Shown: in pieces, positions 53,007-64,000 of the stretch
Layout of the letters: each line of letters begins with the position of its first letter
Position numbering within the stretch: the first letter of the stretch is position 1
Source: Ridgeia piscesae
Lineage: Eukaryota > Annelida > Polychaeta > Sabellida > Siboglinidae
Reading direction: 5' to 3'
Assembly: GCA_025642075.2 (NCBI GenBank)
Contig: JAODUO010000580.1
Coordinates: forward strand, 172,501-236,500
DNA length: 64,000 nucleotides
Program-made: the position numbers and the translations under genes
The notes under the pieces: model-generated
Databases searched by the model: none
What the model saw: the letters and a program-made list of their open reading frames with translations, nothing else
What the model was told of the DNA's origin: nothing

Positions 53007-56000
53007 TTAGAACTCGTCACTGGGAACCGAATCATAATGAGGCGCTGTATTGGCATTTCCTTGGTTACCGTTGCCGTTTCCATGGTTATCATTTCCAGCA
53101 TCCGTGTGGAGACGCTCTCGGTCTTCATGTCGTGTCCGTTTGAAGAAACCACACTGAAAATAGAGATATACATCAACCCCTGGTGGACACTCCGGTATAC
53201 ATCAACCCCTGGTGGATACTCTGGTTTACATCAACCCCTGGTGGATACTCTGGTTTACATCAACTCCTGGTGGATACTCCAGTTTACATCAACAACTGGT
53301 TGATACTTTGGTTATTCCGATTTACATCAACCCATGGTGAATATTCCAGTATACATCAACCCCTGGTGGATACTCCAATATACATCAACCCCTGGTGGAT
53401 ACTCCAGTATACATCAACCCCTGGTGGATACTCCAATATACATCAACCCCTGGTGGATACTCCAGTATACATCAACCCCTGGTGGATACTCCAGTATACA
53501 TCAACCCCTGGTGGATACTCCAGTATACATCAACCCTGGTGGATACTCCAGTATACACCCCTGGTGGATACTCCAGTATACATCAACCCTGGTGGATACT
53601 CCAGTACACATCAACCCCTATCAGTTGATATTCAAATTTCCAACAAAATATTATGATAGGTAACAACATTGATTTCATCCATCTCTTATTTGAAACATCA
53701 GAAAGAACAACAACATGTAGTTGTCTTTGTAGCAACTAACCTAACTGGTGCATATGACCTGGGGATCAATGCAGCCACAATGGCAAATAGGTAATTCCAC
53801 TAAAATTCACAACGAGAATTGTAGAAATCACACATAATCCACACGTCTTTATGCCAGTTTGTGGCGATTTGGTATTCAATGAAGTCTGTAGTTAGTTCAC
53901 TTACCGCCCACAGTAGCAGCACCAGCAACAGCAGTAGCACGAACCCTCCAACAATGGCGAGAACGAGAATCCAGATCTTCAGTTTGCCTCTCTGTGGTGG
54001 CACTCCGAGGGCTGCGACAGTCGTGTCCACCTGGTGGAGTAACCAAGAGTTACAGCCAGTAGAATCCACACACCTGTCTGAATACTGGGCGACCAGGAAG
54101 TGAAAAACTACTACCCGGTAATAACTTACTTACATTTCTTAAATTTCCTGCACATCCTTGCCTCTCTTGTTTCAGCCTTTGCCATGACTAAAGCGTCAGA
54201 TTCATTCCCAATCAATTGTGACTCTTTGTGACCGACACATCTTGGTTTTGACATTAGAAATTAAGTAAATTTCTGTCTTGCACTGTTTTATCTTAGATGT
54301 GCATAAAAAATTTGAAAAACGTTTATGTGGATTTGAGGAAAGTGGTATGTAGCATGTGGAGAATGTTGGTTTACTGAATTTTTATTTAAACAATGGATGA
54401 TCTCAAACTACAACTTTAGGCTCACACTCACTGGCCAAGTGACGTTAGCAGCACGGTTGTTAAATTAGTAGAATATCCCACATACTTGATACATTTAAAA
54501 TCTAAAACGGTGACTACAATTGTAACTTCTAGGGTGTCTGTATTCACCAGGGACAGAGAAATGAAACAATATATTAAAAACAATAATTAGAGCAGGACTG
54601 TTAGAGTGCCATGTATCCAGGTGACTTTGTTGAAATGCACTGATACAAAGTTCACAGAATTAAGATTACAAATAAATAAAAAATAAATGTGTCACCTGAA
54701 ATGAGTCGACCGAATAATGTCGTGACTTCACCGAGTAAGGTACGTCGGTGACCTCCGCCACGACCTGGGACGACACCACCAAGACACTGTACTCTGGCTG
54801 CATCTACAAGAACAAGTCATGTGACGTGACCAGATCATGTGATGGTCATGTGACTGAAACAATCATCATAGCCTCAAATGTGACGATCATATGAAACGTC
54901 TGAAATGGCTAGCGTTTTACTGAAATCGTCTTTTAAAATTGCCCCATCGAGTGTAGGATTTTACTAACAACTTAAAAGCATGACTAAAGCAATGACAAAT
55001 ACATAACCAATACTTTTAGCCCATCCAAATGAAAGTCGTGATTCAGCACAGTAAAGTAAATAGAGAAATGTTTCTAACAAGCAGGGGTTATCTGAGAATA
55101 ACTCATTCACAACTATCTATAACTGAAAAACATACCAATTAAAAAATCCATTTTCTTTTCTGTCTAATGTTCCAGCCACTGTTTACCACAAGTCCCCAAG
55201 TTTTCCTTCCTTCCCCTTCCCAAACACTCACCATTAAAACAGTGTTGATCCATATCCGGGATCTCACTTGGATCAGCACACTGTCATCCTTGGCCATGAA
55301 TCCAGAATGACACCGGATGAGGGTGCACCCAGGGTCATCTTCACTGCATGACTGCATTGACACCACATACATGTGAGGTTGCCACAAGCTGGTTGATAGA
55401 TGTTATTACTTTACATTTGTTATGGGCAGGGTTTATTGCTTGTCAAATCCACTAGAATATTTCTCTCTGTAGCATATTTCAAAACACATTTAATCTCACA
55501 AAAACCTGGGATTTGCTTCACTGGCAAACGTTCATGTTTTCATGGGTAGGACATAGAATGCAATAATAGACCACGACCATCGTGTAACTCAAGTGAGATA
55601 CATTCAGTTATGGTTCCACTGACATTAGTTATGTCGTTCCTCATACTATAACCAATATATTGAAAGCACATTGTTTCCCAAATTGATTTTAATAATCCCG
55701 AAATATTGTTCATAATACGAATGTTGTACCAGTGAAGTTTTCGAATCATAAAAAAATATTTAATTTGTAAACAATTATTTTTACTGCTTGTAGTGGAGGC
55801 ATGTGTCTAACTATCCACCCAAAAATTGCCCTTAAAGGTTGATGGTTCTTTCACACCTGACACCTGATTATGATGTAATATGACTAATTTAGCAAATTTC
55901 CTGCTAATAATTACACTCTTGCTGATTCTGGGAAACAAAACAGACAATTTTCTTTTAAACCACTTGACAATACCTCTCCTGTACAGTCCCATGTGGGCAG

Positions 56001-59000
56001 GCATCTACCAATATTTCCTAGTGCCAAAGTGGATGTTTTAGGCAAAACTGTTAATAGGTAACAAAGTAGCACCAAATAACTCACCACTTCCTTAATCCCG
56101 TCCTCCTCTACCTCCCTGCGATGGCGTTTCTTCTTCAGGCTCTGAAACGCAAGGTACATGCCCTCGTCCACGTCCTTGTTCACAACCTAAGTGGAACACA
56201 AGAAAAGGTACGAGGCCTCGTTCACTTCCATGTTCACAACCTAAGTTAAGCACACATACATGTATGTGTTTAGTTGAATCGTTATTAAATAAATGCAGAG
56301 AAACAGTTCTCACCAAAGTACTTCTACAAATGCATAGTCAGCAATATTACTATGGAAACATATAAAATGATAGTGTAATTTACCAGTATGTGGACTCATA
56401 TACATGTAACAAGGTTGGGGAGCAAGTGTATAATCATGTATCAATCAACATTTATCTCTCCATGTCTAGAATTGTACACATGGACAAACACACACATGCA
56501 GTCACCCATTCTTTATTCTGGCCAAACAGATCACCAGCACAGAGACAGAGTTGCCGTAAGTGTGACTAGAAAAGTGAAAAAATCTCTGCTTGACTGGAAA
56601 CCAATCAGCGACAGATTGACAAAGCTAGATTTAATTCTAACTTTGCTAAACTGACAGAGTTTGCCTGTTATGCACCTACAGAAGATGCAGAGATGAGATC
56701 ACCCCGGCATGATGTACTCATGGTGGTGGGAGAGTTGGAGAGGACAATACAGGAAGAGAAAGGGCCATGAGCACCTAAGGCTTTGGATGCATCAATAACA
56801 ATGGTGAGAGACTTTCTGACTTACGTCTAGAAAATAACTTAGTCACGCTATTCAAGCATAGAACATTTCACAAAATCAGATGGTAACACTGTCAGTCAGA
56901 TCGATCATGTGATAATCTATCAGAAGTGGAGACGATCACTTCAAGACGTCAGAGCCAGACGTGGAGCTGATGTGGGGAGCGACCATGTGCTAGTGGTGGC
57001 AACATTGTCATTAAAGTTAAGAAAGGCAAACCGAGGAGGCAGCAGCGATTTGACAGACAAGTTGAAGAACACTAACACAGGGAAAGCTTTCCAACTGAAT
57101 TTGCAAAACCACTTTCGCTAACTCCAAGAGGAACAAGAATTAACCTTTGATAGTTTCACCTTCACCAATATAGGTGAATTTCCGAATTCACCTATATTGG
57201 GGTCAAGGTGACAAAAGATGGCAACTGAGTCCGAGGTTAAGGCAAAGATCAGTAAGGCCAGCATTTGCAGCATTAAAGAACATCTGGAAGACCAATAAGA
57301 TCAGCAACAGAACCAAAATCCATCTTTTCATGAGTAACGTCTTGAGTGTGCTACTATATGCTGCAGAATCATAGATGTTTACCAAAGGCATATGCCAGAT
57401 GCTAGAAGTTTTCAAAATAAGTGTCTCAGGAGAATTCTACGAACCTACTGGCCCAAACAATTTTCGAATAAGGACCTCAGTGAAAAAACAGGCATGCAGC
57501 CCAACCCTCTCTCTCGAGGTTAAATGTCACTGACGGAGTTGGATTGGACATATCTGCACAATGCCAGTGACATCCATTACAAGAGTAGCCTTGCGCTGGA
57601 CTCCTGGTGGCAAGGGAGCACGGGGGAGACCAAAAGAGACGTGGAGAAGATCAGTGGAGCGGGAGATGAAAATACTCGGATGGAGTTGGAGCCAAGTGAC
57701 GAAGTTGGCAGTGGACAGAAAACATTGGTGTTCTTTGGTTGCGGCCTTATGTGTGATACCACACGAAGAGGATTAAGTACAGCTCTCACACACGCATACG
57801 CACACACACACACATGCATGCACGCATGCACGCATGCATGCATGCACGCACACACACACACACACACACACACCACACGTGCACACGTACGCGCACACAC
57901 ACAAATCAATGACACACTTGAGACTCTCCACACTGCTATCCTAAATGTGTGCACAGGTAAACAGTGTTTATCTTGGTACTTTACTCCGCTTATGACTACA
58001 CCAAATGATTTTGTTTATTGTGCCTCAAAGCATAAATTTTCAAGGATGTAGGTACCATAGGTGTGTTACCATTATTATTATTAACTTGACAAAACATTAG
58101 TATATAAAAATATTTACTAGCAACAGTTAGAAACCTAAAATCATCCACATGGCTTTACTTTGGCATCTATCAAAGGTCACACATTGTTTTATATTTCACA
58201 TCAGACACAAACGGGGATTCGTGTGTAATAACAACTGAAAACTCACAGTTAAGTTGTAAGGGTTGACAACATCTGTGGTACAACTTCCTTGACCACGAAC
58301 AACCTGAGGCATTGTGGGTAGATAAAGCAGGTTCTGGCCATCCTCCAGTGTACTTGGCCAATGAATGACCACACTGAGTGACTTCACAGAACTAGGCCCC
58401 AAGTTTCTCACCTGAAGGCAAAGGTACGTCATGAATAATATATAATGATAGCAGTCATTGTATTTGTATATTTTTCTGTTCAAATGTACCATTTGCTAGG
58501 AAAGACAACCATGACATTTACTGTTTGTTCTGATAAATAAATCCAAAACATTAGCTTATCGAAATATACTATGATTGCATTAAATAAACATTACAGATTA
58601 AGTTATTGATTACCAACGTTTGTGATCTGATTTACACATGTAGTCTACATAATATTAGTGGTTTTTAATCAGGATGTGTATTAACTTTCACTAAGTTCAT
58701 ACCTTATCAATTAAAAAGTTAACTGCGTTATGCATTGTAGCATTGAACTGAAAGAAGTTTGCATTACTTTGAATAATTTCCACCAAGAAATTACCACTTT
58801 TACCAATATTTTAAATGTAAGATTTAAAACTGAGGCTGATTTACTATGACACCACGTACTTCGTACAGATGGATGACCTCTGGCCCCACATCTGCCTCCG
58901 ATGTGACAGTGTCCAGCTGGTGACTAGAGTTGTAGAGGATTTGTTCTGGTTTCGACACCCTTTTTGACGGAAACACACAACAGATGTCTCAACAACCACA

Positions 59001-60814
59001 GATAATTCTACAAATAATTTTTATATTCAATATCCTATTGTTATTGCTGTTGTTATTATTGTTATATTATTATTAGAATGAAATGCAAATTATGTATTTT
59101 ACTTTTTTAATATAAGCAAAAATTTCTTAACGAAAAATTACTTTTAATTTTTAAATTGAGGATAATATCCAGTCAAGTCGTTTTCCACACTTTATGAATG
59201 ACTGATATTGGCTGTCCACAAATTAAACAAAACAATGCTGTTAAAAAATTCTACCCTACTTCTCAGTGTTTGGTTGGTCCCCTGAAAGACTGTTATCACC
59301 CGCTTTTGTCCATTATAAAAAACTGTATGCAAAATGATGCATTTCTATTTTGTTTTGCCAAACTGAATCAGTCTCAGAGGGCGTACCCTGTCACTCGGAT
59401 GTTGACCTTTGCCCTCACTGGTACGTCCACTGCGGAGTAGTTGTCGCTCAAGTCAGTATCGTTCTCTGGGTTTGAACTGAAGCAAGAAAACATAGACTTG
59501 TAGAATGTATACTGACAACTTAAAATATTTGACAGAAAAACTTATACCAGTAATAAAATAAATATAATTGGTTGGGGGGACAAATGGCCCCTGCCTGTAA
59601 AGTGCCCCAGAGGCTCATCACACAGTCTCTGACAGCTAAGTTCTCAAGGCAAAGCTGTCTTCACTGACAAGAGAAGGAGTGAAAATATTACTGGTCTTTT
59701 AATAATGTCGTTAAACAAACCTATTTAAATTCACCATGAACCTATATTTTTAGGACATTTTACAAATGAAATATCACCACGTGATTTGTATGGATATAAA
59801 TGTAGAAGCGAGATATTATAAATATTGATATAAAGTTCTGTGCAGTTTCTGTGTGCTCGACCACTACATGATGCACCGTGGACACACAGAGAGTCACAAA
59901 GCATGAGATTAAGGAAATAACAACATCTGTTGATTCAATCGTAATAACATATATAGCTCCACAAACAAATCCACATTTTGTGTTGTCACTTTTTCGAATA
60001 TGCATACTTTTGACCTCACCTGTTGGCGTGTAGTAAGAAGGTGAGCAACTCTGATGAGCCATTGACCTTGGCCGCTGACAACTTGAGGATGACGTGTACC
60101 TGTGACAAGCAACACTTTGTGACACCTGAGCAATTCCTCCTCCACTCACTAGATGGTGCCACTTTCTGTCCATGGGTTCTAGTTTGAAGATGATAAAAGT
60201 GGGAGCACAATACTAGCGCAATCGTTGTGACATTATAGTAGTACCTGTCATAATTATGACACGGACATTAAGCAGCAAGAAAAGTAAAATATTAATAAGC
60301 AATTCTGAGTTCTAAGACTTTAAGTCAAATTTTAAGTTATCCATGGATTATGACTACTTATGAAATTACTTACGAAAACAGTTCTTGATACAAAAGTTAA
60401 ATTGTTGAATAAAAAAAAACGCAATGTCTGACTAGAGATATTAGTGCACCATCTGGTGGACATACCAGAGCCCCGGCAGGCAGCGGGTTGCCGATGTCAC
60501 AGACAACAGTAGTGATGTGAGCCTGGTCACTGGAAGAGCTACAGGTGACAGGTAGAGGCTGTGGACACAAGACACGGTGTCACTGGTCATCTACATACAA
60601 CATCTGTTTAGTCTTAAGCAATATTTCATTATGCCAAATTTGTTATGTGTCAATTCGACCTTCTTTATTAATGTAACGTTTGAGATTGGTTTAAAAAAAC
60701 AATTGGTTTAAAAACCAATCTCTCATTAAGTTACACATTAAATATATATATATATATATATATATACATTAATAAAGAAGGTCGAATTGACACATACAAT
60801 TTTGCATAATGAAA

Positions 60815-60872
<58 letters not shown>

Positions 60873-62505
60873 AAAATTAAATGAAAAATGATATCTATAC
60901 TCTGGGAAAATATATCAAAACACAACAATAGTAGAATCAGTAAAATTAAAAAGTATGATTTGTCAAAATTATTAACATGGACAATCAGTAACAGAGATGC
61001 CACGGATCATAATAAAAGCTAAAATGAATAAAAAATTCAGGAAAAATCTCAAAATTGTTGGATAAATTTGTCTATTTATGTAATTTATATGATATCCAAC
61101 TCATTTAATTAAGACAGGACACACTTAATAACTTTCCTCAAATGTTGGGAGATTTCCCATACATTCCAGCGACTACAAATCTCCAAGCATTACACATTGA
61201 AAGTGTATCAGCTCTTAATTTGCTTGCCAAGAAAATTATCTAAATACTCCTTTAGATAAGAACCTTCCTGAGAGAACACCTGTACCCAATCATGCTGGGT
61301 GACCTTTACTCACCATCTCAGGTGGAAATCTTATCTAGTACATGAGCAATTCGTGTTATAGAAATTACCTTCCTCAGTCGCCAAGTCTAATATATATTAT
61401 ATACAGTCACCACACACTCAATGTAAAGTTAAAACTGTTGGCTGACATTCTTATGCGGGCATAATAACTACAGCTGCATTTTGTATGATGTGTGAGACTT
61501 TACGTAAGTTGTCACAGCACATACATATGACATATTTCACAGGCATTGTGACAACACAAGCAAAGATGTGTGAGATTGAAAGACACACATGACAACATGT
61601 ATAAATAAAGATGTGTCGGTGACAACACAAGCAAAGATGTGTGAGACTAGAAAGACACACATGACAACATGTATAAATACAGATGTGTCGGTGACAACAC
61701 AAGCAAAGATGTGTGAGACTTGAAAGACACACATGACAACATGTATAAATACAGATGTGTTGGTGACAACACAAGCAAAGATGTGTGTGACTTGAAAGAC
61801 ACACATGACAACATGTATAAATACAGATGTGTCAGTGACAACACAAGCAAAGATGTGTGAGACTAGAAAGACACACATGACAACATGTATAAACACAAAT
61901 ATGTCTGTGACAACACAAGCAAAGATGTGTGAGACATTAAAGAGACACATGACAACATGTATAAATACAGATGTGTCGGTGACAACACAAGCAAAAATGT
62001 GTGAGACTTCACACAAGTTGTGATAACACACTCACATATACATCAAACGTCACATGCGTTGTGACAACACATGCAAAGATCTGCAAAACTTCACACAATC
62101 ACTGTGACAACACGCATAAAAATGTGTGAGACTTCAAAAACATTGTGAAAACACACTAAAATGTATATAAGACGTCACATTCATTGTGACAACATACATA
62201 GATGTGTATGTGTGAAATTTCACACACATTGTCACAATACTGTAAAATATACGACACACTTCAACACATAGTGATACTATATGCAAAAATGCACGAGACT
62301 TCAAAGAGACTGTGACAACACATGTGTAACGTGTGACACAGAGACAGTGACACTGACCGACTTTACTTTGAGGACATTGATGTAGCTCACTCCCTCTGGC
62401 AACTGGACCTTGACCAGACTCTCAAAGGCGTCTTCTCCCAGGTTCTTCACCTGGATGGCCAAGTTCATCTCCTGTGTCCAACCAATGACGTGAACCTTCG
62501 TCTTA
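53007..62505 (-). CDS. Integrin alpha subunit, 3' part (partial)
   Basis: Eleven minus-strand exons read off GT-AG borders with matching phases: 62505-62358 (donor may be 62367), 60558-60466, 60099-60020, 59476-59387, 58959-58860, 58411-58247, 56186-56085, 55351-55232, 54797-54696, 54030-53905 and 53153-53007 (TAA). They encode the last 423 aa of an integrin alpha chain. Recognisable parts are NLGEDAFESLVKVQLPEGVSY, VVCDIGNPLPAG, EVIHLYEVRNLGP, CTTDVVNPYNLT, a basic KKKRHRR furin-type heavy/light chain cleavage site, a RSRIW block, a transmembrane helix (IWILVLAIVGGFVLLLLLVL) and the cytoplasmic CGFFKR motif that holds the beta chain. The intron directly before CGFFKR is a conserved integrin feature. 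RSRIWINTVL and the ERLHTDA tail word recall laminin-binding alpha3/6/7 (PS1-like) chains, but this class call is tentative. The propeller, thigh and start lie beyond the window. There is no I domain in the visible part, so that class test cannot be made. Confidence 0.93.
53168..53625. repeat. 29-bp minisatellite, about 16 copies, abutting an integrin acceptor
   Basis: Unit: CATCAACCCCTGGTGGATAC then TCCAGTATA, with shortened copies near 53535-53590. On the minus strand the last unit stops about 14 nt before the CAG of the CGFFKR exon (53154), so the branch-point region of that intron consists of repeat sequence. Plus-strand open frames (YINPWWILQYTSTPGGY) are artefacts. Confidence 0.95.
56505..57780 (+). 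mobile_element. Decayed APE-type non-LTR retrotransposon (LINE)
   Basis: Plus strand, antisense inside an integrin intron. In changing frames: YSGQTDHQHRDRVAVSVTRK (start of an AP endonuclease, about 56515-56575), CINNNGERLSDLRLENNL and QIDHVIIYQKWRRSLQDVRA then GADVGSDHVLV (endonuclease end with the SDH motif, about 56790-57000). After a large internal deletion come FAALKNIWKTNKISNRTKIH and VLSVLLYAAES (end of the reverse transcriptase, about 57270-57374) and GRPKETWRRSVEREMKILGW ending LVAALC (C-terminal tail, about 57620-57760). Most of the RT, including its catalytic region, is absent. Stops and frameshifts show it is dead. Confidence 0.82.
57785..57905. repeat. (CA)n/(GCATGCAC)n microsatellite at LINE 3' end
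   Basis: CA repeat interrupted by ATGCATGCACGC words, directly following the C-terminal LINE remnant. It may have grown from the element's simple 3' tail. Confidence 0.9.
60621..60817. repeat. Nested inverted repeat in an integrin intron
   Basis: The outer arms (ATATTTCATTATG, GTGTCAATTCGACCTTCTTT ATTAATGTA on the left; reverse complement at about 60764-60817) enclose a second inner inverted repeat (GAGATTGGTTT / AAACCAATCTC) and an (AT)n run. The whole 197 bp can fold into one long hairpin. A small MITE is likely. Confidence 0.8.
60822..60867. repeat. (TA)n microsatellite
   Basis: Pure alternating TA directly after the hairpin. A second short (AT)n run lies at 60741-60765 inside the hairpin. 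Confidence 0.95.
61542..62340. repeat. 72-bp minisatellite decaying towards an integrin donor
   Basis: Six to seven good copies at about 61542-62018 of a 72-bp unit with ACACAAGCAAAGATGTGTGA, GAAAGACACACATGACAACA and TGTATAAATACAGATGTG. Degenerate, shorter GTGACAACAC/TGTGTGAGACTTC units then continue to about 62340, within 20 nt of the integrin exon boundary at 62358. Minus-strand open frames with HICIYTCCHV-type repeats are artefacts. Confidence 0.92.
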
Positions 62506-62699
62506 CTGCAGGGAGAGGAACAGACGGTTACTCTTTCGAGTGTCATCGACATAACATGTCCATCCACACATTTATTATTTTATAATTTATTTTTTACTCA
62601 TTTTTTATTTTATTGACTTTTTTACAGTAGTTTTGAGCAAGCTTTATCGCATGAAAAGAGTACTATATAAATTAGGTATATAATAGTAATAATCTTGTA

Positions 62700-64000
62700 T
62701 GTCAGGTTCTAAGTCCATTAGCCAGTCCACCCATCAGTCCACTTGTCAAGCCACTTGTCGATTCATCAACAGATTCACTGTCAGTCCACCAGTCAATCCA
62801 CTCATCATAATTCCACTATCAGTCCACTAGTCAGTCCACATGTCAGTCCATTAGTCAGTCCACCTCAGTCCTCCCATAAATCGATCTATCACTTCACCTA
62901 TCATTCCACCCATCAGTCCATATTAGTCAGTCCACCCATCAGTCAATCCATCAGTCCATATTAGTCAGTCCACCCATCAGTCAATCCATCAGTCCATATT
63001 AGTCAGTCCACCCATCAGTCAATCCATCAGTCCATATTAGTCAGTCCACCCATCAGTCAATCCATCAGTCCATATTAGTCAGTCCACCCATCAGTCAATC
63101 CATCAGTCCATATTAGTCAGTCCACCCATCAGTCAATCCATCAGTCCATATTAGTCAGTCCACCCATCATTCAATCCATCAGTCCATATTAGTCAGTCCA
63201 CCCATCAGTCAATCCATCAGTCCATATTAGTCAGTCCACCCATCAGTCAATCCATCAATCCATATTAGTCAGTCCACCCATCAGTCAATCCATCAGTCCA
63301 TATTAGTCAGTCCACCCATCAGTCAATCCATCAGTCCATATTAGTCAGTCCACCCATCAGTCAATCCATCAGTCCATATTAGTCAGTCCACCCATCAGTC
63401 AATCCATCAGTCCATATTAGTCAGTCCACCCATCATTCAATCCATCAGTCCATATTAGTCAGTCCACCCATCAGTCAATCCATCAGTCCATATTAGTCAG
63501 TCCACCCATCATTCAATCCATCAGTCCATATTAGTCAGTCCACCCATCAGTCAATCCATCAGTCCATATTAGTCAGTCCACCCATCAGTCAATCCATCAG
63601 TCCATATTAGTCAGTCCACCCATCAGTCAATCCATCAGTCCATATTAGTCAGTCCACCCATCAGTCAATCCATCAGTCCATATTAGTCAGTCCACCCATC
63701 AGTCAATCCATCAGTCCATATTAGTCAGTCCACCCATCAGTCAATCCATCAGTCCATATTAGTCAGTCCACCCATCAGTCAATCCATCAGTCCATATTAG
63801 TCAGTCCACCCATCAGTCAATCCATCAGTCCATATTAGTCAGTCCACCCATCAATCAATCCATCAGTCCATATTAGTCAGTCCACCCATCAGTCAATCCA
63901 TCAGTCCATATTAGTCAGTCCACCCATCAGTCAATCCATCAGTCCATATTAGTCAGTCCACCCATCAGTCAATCCATCAGTCCATATTAGTCAGTCCACC
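62700..64000. repeat. 38-bp minisatellite running off the window, 29 or more copies
   Basis: From about 62908 to the last base: exact or one-mismatch copies of a 38-bp unit made of TCCATCAGTCCATATTAGTC and AGTCCACCCATCAGTCAA. Before it (62700-62907) lies a looser CAGTCCAC word field from which the regular array seems to have grown. It occupies the intron upstream of the first visible integrin exon and continues past the window. Confidence 0.97.

Noticed and set aside
53183..53663. YINPWW/YTSTPGGYS repeat frame, resembling a repetitive secreted protein
   Set aside because: It is a translation of the 29-bp minisatellite within an integrin intron, without a signal peptide or flanking domain.
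59582..59725. SINE copy ending in GTCGTTAAACAAACC within an integrin intron
   Set aside because: The tail word resembles mollusc SINE ends, but no A or B boxes could be found, so it is not called.

Overview
The window is animal nuclear DNA, most likely from a mollusc or a related lophotrochozoan. The evidence is three conserved animal genes with GT-AG introns and short exons, tRNA-derived SINEs, an APE-type LINE remnant, several terminal-inverted-repeat elements, and very long dinucleotide and minisatellite arrays. The exact species cannot be read from the sequence.

Layout. 1-10.2 kb is AT-rich DNA with (AT)n and (GT)n arrays and no supported gene. 10262-11152 (+) is an intronless, strikingly GC-rich gene for a multi-pass PAP2-superfamily protein of the AUR1/inositol-phosphotransferase type. 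11.2-31.5 kb has no supported gene; it holds SINEs, a 1.6 kb compound microsatellite, a TA-flanked MITE, a 2.4 kb 23-bp minisatellite and two inverted-repeat elements. 31543-36555 (-) is a complete two-exon C2orf69 orthologue. 38-41.5 kb is a mobile-element zone: an inverted word array, a 760-bp fold-back element, a decayed hAT-like transposase and a 46-bp minisatellite. 42585-51225 (+) is a complete seven-coding-exon MMADHC orthologue (cobalamin trafficking). 53007-62505 (-) is the 3' part of a laminin-class-like integrin alpha gene: 11 exons covering the membrane-proximal ectodomain, transmembrane helix and GFFKR tail. It runs off the right end through a 38-bp satellite array. MMADHC and the integrin gene converge; their likely poly(A) signals lie about 360 bp apart.

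The most unusual feature is in MMADHC. The end of coding exon 3 together with its 5' splice site has been amplified about 59 times as a 45-bp tandem repeat (45605-48300). Each unit has an identical GAG|GTGAGT donor and also a pyrimidine-rich CAG acceptor-like site 21 nt (7 codons, phase 0) upstream of that donor. In principle the array could add in-frame 7-residue microexons. In the same gene the acceptor of exon 2 and the first codons of that exon are also tandemly duplicated (60-bp unit), but the decoy copies carry in-frame stops. Minisatellites also abut two splice sites of the neighbouring integrin gene. The genes have no obvious shared pathway; the theme linking them is tandem-repeat growth at exon-intron boundaries.
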